Assembly: GCF_001623875.1 (NCBI RefSeq)
Contig: NZ_LWAE01000001.1
Span: 1,178,001 to 1,242,000, forward strand
Length of the DNA: 64,000 nucleotides
Direction: 5' to 3'
From: Clostridium magnum DSM 2767
GTDB taxonomy: Bacteria > Bacillota > Clostridia > Clostridiales > Clostridiaceae
The notes beneath the pieces were generated by a model. It was not told where the DNA came from and ran no database searches. It saw only the letters and a list, made by a program, of their open reading frames with translations. The position numbers and the translations under genes are program-made. This document shows positions 60,893 through 64,000 of the stretch, piece by piece. Positions within the stretch are counted from its first letter, which is position 1, and each line of letters starts with the position of its first letter.

Positions 60893-61852
60893 ATGGATAG
60901 ATTAATTTATTCAGTGTTAGTTGCATTTTTAATATCGATTTTAGAGGGACCAGTCATAATACCTTTGTTACACAAACTAAAATTTGGCCAAAGTATAAGA
61001 GAAGAAGGACCTAAAAGTCACCAAAAGAAAGCAGGAACCCCTACAATGGGAGGAATAATATTTATAATTTCATCATTTATAACTATGCTGCTTATAGTTA
61101 AAAAACCTGGTGATGAAGCTATGGTTGCACTATATGCTTTTGTAGCTTTTGGGATAATAGGTGCATTAGATGATGGTTTGAAAATTATTCGAAAGAAAAA
61201 TTTAGGTCTTAGAGCTTATCAAAAAATGATACTCCTTTTAGTTGTATCAGGTAGTTTTGCATATTATGCTGCTCATAATCCTTATATAGGTACATCTATA
61301 ATATTACCTTTTGCGCATAAGACTTGGGATTTAGGTGTATTTTATATTCCATTTATAATAATTTATTTTGCTGCAACAACTAATGCAGTTAACTTAACTG
61401 ATGGGCTTGATGGTTTGGCTACATCTGTAACACTACTAGTTATGACCTTCTTTGCTTTAGTAAGCTTTGCTACAGGACATTATACTTTAGCAATATTTTG
61501 TGCAGTAGTTGCAGGTGCACTTTTAGGATTTTTAAGATATAATGCTTTCCCAGCGCAGGTATTCATGGGAGATACAGGATCTTTAGCTTTAGGTGGAGCA
61601 ATTGCTGCTATAGCTATGATATTAAAAATGCCGTTGTTGGTTATAATAGTAGGTGGAATTTATGTAATGGAAACATTATCTGTTATACTTCAGGTAGCAT
61701 CCTTTAAGCTTACTGGAAAGAGAATATTCAAGATGAGTCCATTACACCATCATTTTGAGTTATCTGGCTGGCATGAGACAAAAGTAGTTTCTATATTTTG
61801 CATTGTTACAGTTATTTTGTGCTTAGTGGCATTCTTGTCATTATTAGTTTAG
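60893..61852 (+). CDS. mraY: Phospho-MurNAc-pentapeptide transferase MraY
   Basis: MraY moves phospho-MurNAc-pentapeptide to undecaprenyl phosphate, making lipid I at the membrane. The 319-residue protein has ten predicted membrane segments and all family motifs: [20 protein letters not shown] near 37-56, [47 protein letters not shown] and [12 protein letters not shown] near 281-292. The ATG gives the usual N-terminus. See the separate hairpin entry for its unusual ribosome site. Confidence 0.97.
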   Translation: MDRLIYSVLVAFLISILEGPVIIPLLHKLKFGQSIREEGPKSHQKKAGTPTMGGIIFIISSFITMLLIVKKPGDEAMVALYAFVAFGIIGALDDGLKIIRKKNLGLRAYQKMILLLVVSGSFAYYAAHNPYIGTSIILPFAHKTWDLGVFYIPFIIIYFAATTNAVNLTDGLDGLATSVTLLVMTFFALVSFATGHYTLAIFCAVVAGALLGFLRYNAFPAQVFMGDTGSLALGGAIAAIAMILKMPLLVIIVGGIYVMETLSVILQVASFKLTGKRIFKMSPLHHHFELSGWHETKVVSIFCIVTVILCLVAFLSLLV

Positions 61853-61899
61853 GCTTAGGTTGCTAGCTTGATAGGAGTAATCAGGTAGGAGGAATAAAG

Positions 61900-63012
61900 A
61901 TGAGTAAACCTGGCAATAAAATGGGGCCCATTGATTTTATGCTTTTTTCAACTATAATGCTTCTAGTAGCTATTGGAGTTGTTATGGTTTATAGTGCCAG
62001 TTCTTATAGTGCATTTTTTAATCCTGCATTTAAAAATGATAGTATGTATTTTTTAAAAAAGCAAGGATTAGTAGCCTTGGTAGGAATAGGGGCCATGTTT
62101 CTTGCTATAAGAACTGATTATCATAAGATAAAAAAATATACAAAAATAATTATGATAGGGGCAATAATACTTCTATCAGCGGTGTTTGCTTTCCCACCAG
62201 TAAACGGGGCTAGAAGGTGGATTAATCTTGGTCCAGCTTCATTGCAACCTTCAGAAATCGCTAAATATATCGTAGTATTATATATGGCTAAAAGTATTGA
62301 AAAGAAAGGTGAAAAGATTAAGAGCTTAAGTCACGGAGTTGTACCATACCTTTTAGTTTCTGGTTTCTATGCAGGAATGGTATTTCTAGAAAAGAATTTA
62401 AGTATTGCCGCGGTAATAATGATAGTTACACTTATCGTACTTTATGTGGCAGGAGCTAAAACTTCTCATATGCTTGGATTAATTGGGTTGGTAGGATTAG
62501 CAGGGGTAGCAGGTATACTGTTTGAGCCTTATAGAATGGCTAGGTTTACTAGTTTCTTGGACCCTTGGGCAGATCCAAAAGGTAAGGGATATCAGCTAAT
62601 TCAGTCTTTATTAGCCTTAGGATCTGGTGGGATATGGGGTATGGGACTAGGCGAGTCAAGGCAGAAATGTTACTACATACCAGAACCTCATAATGATTTT
62701 ATATTTTCAATAATTGGAGAAGAGTTGGGGCTTATTGGTTGTACCTTTATTGTTATATTGTTTATTATTTTTATATGGCGAGGAATTGTTACAGCGGTAA
62801 GGGCAAAGGACACTTATGGAACTCTTTTAGCTACGGGCATTACATCCGTAGTAGCGGTGCAAGCCATAATAAATATAGCAGTTGTTACAGGTTCTATGCC
62901 AGTAACAGGAGTACCATTGCCGTTTATAAGTTATGGAGGGTCATCACTGGTGTTTAATCTAATCGCCATGGGTGTACTTCTAAATATATCAAGGCAAAAT
63001 GAATATAGTTAA
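61900..63012 (+). CDS. ftsW: SEDS-family glycosyltransferase FtsW/SpoVE
   Basis: SEDS proteins polymerise glycan strands from lipid II together with a class B penicillin-binding protein. The 370-residue protein has ten membrane segments and the motifs VVMVYSASSYSAF, NGARRWINLGPASLQPSEIAKY, GKGYQLIQSLLALGSGGIWGMGLGESRQKCYYIPEPHNDFIFSIIGEELG and PVTGVPLPFISYGGSSL. It is likely the partner of the PASTA transpeptidase in this cluster. FtsW and SpoVE are not separable by eye. TAGGAGGAAT precedes the ATG. murD and murG, often nearby, are absent. Confidence 0.93.
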   Translation: MSKPGNKMGPIDFMLFSTIMLLVAIGVVMVYSASSYSAFFNPAFKNDSMYFLKKQGLVALVGIGAMFLAIRTDYHKIKKYTKIIMIGAIILLSAVFAFPPVNGARRWINLGPASLQPSEIAKYIVVLYMAKSIEKKGEKIKSLSHGVVPYLLVSGFYAGMVFLEKNLSIAAVIMIVTLIVLYVAGAKTSHMLGLIGLVGLAGVAGILFEPYRMARFTSFLDPWADPKGKGYQLIQSLLALGSGGIWGMGLGESRQKCYYIPEPHNDFIFSIIGEELGLIGCTFIVILFIIFIWRGIVTAVRAKDTYGTLLATGITSVVAVQAIINIAVVTGSMPVTGVPLPFISYGGSSLVFNLIAMGVLLNISRQNEYS

Positions 63013-63019
63013 TTCTTAA

Positions 63020-63046
63020 TATAGCATTGCGTTAAGCAATGCTATA
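63020..63046 (+). terminator. Hairpin after ftsW, possible terminator
   Basis: TATAGCATTGC and GCAATGCTATA are perfect complements around GTTAA, followed by ATTTATATT. The T tract is broken. Confidence 0.6.
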
Positions 63047-63166
63047 ATTTATATTCGGAAAAGATAAATTATATATAAATTTAATGAATAATTTAATGAA
63101 ATTAATTCTATGAAGTGTTATTATATATATATCTTAATACAGTGAACTAAGGCAGGTTGGTGTAAT

Positions 63167-63934
63167 ATGGGTAAAACTACAAGTAAAACAGATAATGAAT
63201 TGATTTTAAGAAGACGAAGAAAAAAGAAACTGCAAAAGACACTTTTGTTGTTTACGCTTATGATATCACTATGTGCAATACTTTGTCTGAAGCTTCCATA
63301 TTTTAATATAAAAACAATTCAGGTTCTTGGAAATAAAAATATTTCACAAAGTAATATTATTTCGCTTTCTAAAATAAGTACTGGCAATAATATATTTTAT
63401 ATTGATTTAAAAGACAGTGAAAATAATATTTTAAGCAATCCATATATATATAGTGCTGAAATTATAAGAAAACTGCCATCCACTGTACAAATAAGTGTAA
63501 AAGAGAGGGAAGCGGTATTTTATAATGTAAAAGATAATATGAACCTTGTAATTGATAAAAATGCTATTGTACTGCAGCAGAGAGAGGATATACGCGGCAT
63601 GAAGTTAATAAAATTAGATGGACTTGATTATAATAAGGTGGAACTTGGAAAAATAATTAACGATGCAGATAGTAGAAGAGTAGATGTAGTAAAAGCTTTA
63701 GGTGATATTATTGAAAGCAATAAAATTTTAGGTATAACGTCTATTGATGTAAGTAGTTCAGTAGATATAAAAATATATTATGGTAATATCTTGATAAAAA
63801 TTGGTAATGAAGATGATATAGATAAGAAAATGAATAAGGCCCTAAATATGATTGAAAGAAAAGAGATAAAAGGGGCTAAAGGATATATTGATGTAAGTTT
63901 TGAGGGTAATCCTGTATTCTTTATACAAAATTAG
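63167..63934 (+). CDS. ftsQ: Cell division protein FtsQ/DivIB
   Basis: FtsQ (DivIB) joins the FtsL-FtsB complex in the divisome. The 255-residue protein has a basic cytosolic start (LRRRRKKKLQK), one membrane span (about 25-43), a POTRA domain (about 46-115: FNIKTIQVLGNKNISQSNIISLSKISTGNNIFYIDL and NPYIYSAEIIRKLPSTVQISVKEREAVF), and the FtsQ beta domain with IDKNAIVLQQ. The ribosome site is weak (AGGTTGGTG). It follows a 154-base gap with a hairpin, so it may have its own promoter. Confidence 0.92.
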   Translation: MGKTTSKTDNELILRRRRKKKLQKTLLLFTLMISLCAILCLKLPYFNIKTIQVLGNKNISQSNIISLSKISTGNNIFYIDLKDSENNILSNPYIYSAEIIRKLPSTVQISVKEREAVFYNVKDNMNLVIDKNAIVLQQREDIRGMKLIKLDGLDYNKVELGKIINDADSRRVDVVKALGDIIESNKILGITSIDVSSSVDIKIYYGNILIKIGNEDDIDKKMNKALNMIERKEIKGAKGYIDVSFEGNPVFFIQN

Positions 63935-63947
63935 GAGGATGTATTAG

Positions 63948-64000
63948 ATGCGTAGAGTTAAATCGCAAGTTGGTGTTGCTGTGGTATGTGCAATATTAGG
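63948..64000 (+). CDS. Start of a membrane protein gene, cut by the window end
   Basis: ATG at 63948 follows TAGGAGGATG and opens MRRVKSQVGVAVVCAILG, a basic residue pair followed by a membrane-type segment, 13 bases after ftsQ. In clostridia a DUF881 (YlxW/YlxX-like) gene commonly follows ftsQ, and this start fits, but 17 codons are too few to confirm it. Confidence 0.5.
   Translation, partial: MRRVKSQVGVAVVCAIL

Overview
The window comes from a low-GC, Gram-positive, motile anaerobe, most likely a Clostridium (Clostridiaceae). Pointers are the AT-rich composition, strong purine-rich Shine-Dalgarno sites with many TTG and GTG starts, a Clostridium-type iron superoxide dismutase, a FliR-FlhB fusion, CWB2 cell-wall-binding surface proteins, a CBS-domain Mn pyrophosphatase, a SpoVD-like PASTA transpeptidase and a DNPR-type (meso-diaminopimelate) MurE. 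No tRNA, rRNA, CRISPR array, prophage or insertion sequence is visible. All assignments were made by eye from motifs, gene order and ribosome binding sites.

Layout. (1) 128-5056: single genes for signalling and stress: an HD-GYP phosphodiesterase, an MBL-fold hydrolase (minus strand), a glyoxalase-like protein, superoxide dismutase, a zinc-ribbon protein, a short SSB behind a structured leader, and an unknown helical protein. (2) 5482-17236: a tandemly duplicated three-gene surface module. Each copy has a CWB2 protein with four Ig-like domains, a large secreted beta-propeller-type protein and a small secreted Ig-like protein. Sigma-28-like promoters precede copy 1, copy 2 and the last gene of copy 2. 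(3) 17308-18186: flagellin, probably read from the promoter of the gene before it. (4) 18863-42311: a large flagellar locus, flgB-flgC-fliE-fliF-fliG-fliH-fliI-fliJ-fliK-flgD-(TIGR02530)-flgE-flbD-fliL-fliO-fliP-fliQ-fliR/flhB-flhA-flhF-flhG-PilZ-sigD-swrB-like-small membrane protein-flgF-flgG. motA and motB are absent from their usual place between flbD and fliL. (5) 42502-43275: a Met/Cys/His-rich protein made of nine exact-length 48-bp repeats. (6) 43617-52734: mixed genes: CBS pyrophosphatase, an orphan Ig-like fragment, a Ca-type P-type ATPase, an unknown clostridial protein, a Lon-like protease without a P-loop, and ychF. (7) 52900-64000: a tiny minus-strand gene, then the division and cell wall cluster mraZ-rsmH-ftsL-spoVD/pbpB-murE-murF-mraY-ftsW/spoVE-ftsQ and the start of one more gene.

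How the parts work together. Regions 2 to 4 look like one motility and surface programme. The locus encodes the sigma-28 factor SigD, and sigma-28-like promoters lie ahead of the surface module and the gene before flagellin. FlhF and FlhG would set flagellar number and place, and the HD-GYP and PilZ proteins tie motility to cyclic di-GMP. Region 7 supplies lipid II precursors and septal wall machinery, with a MraZ-type operator of three GTGG repeats at exact 10-bp spacing.

Noncoding features stand out. There are two hairpins of 230-270 nt with unrelated stems but nearly the same apical loop, a 108-bp repeat found in sense orientation just after genes, a leader that could mask the ssb ribosome binding site, four inverted-repeat inserts inside the flagellar operon, an 82-bp tandem duplication between mraZ and rsmH, and a hairpin between the Shine-Dalgarno and start codon of mraY.
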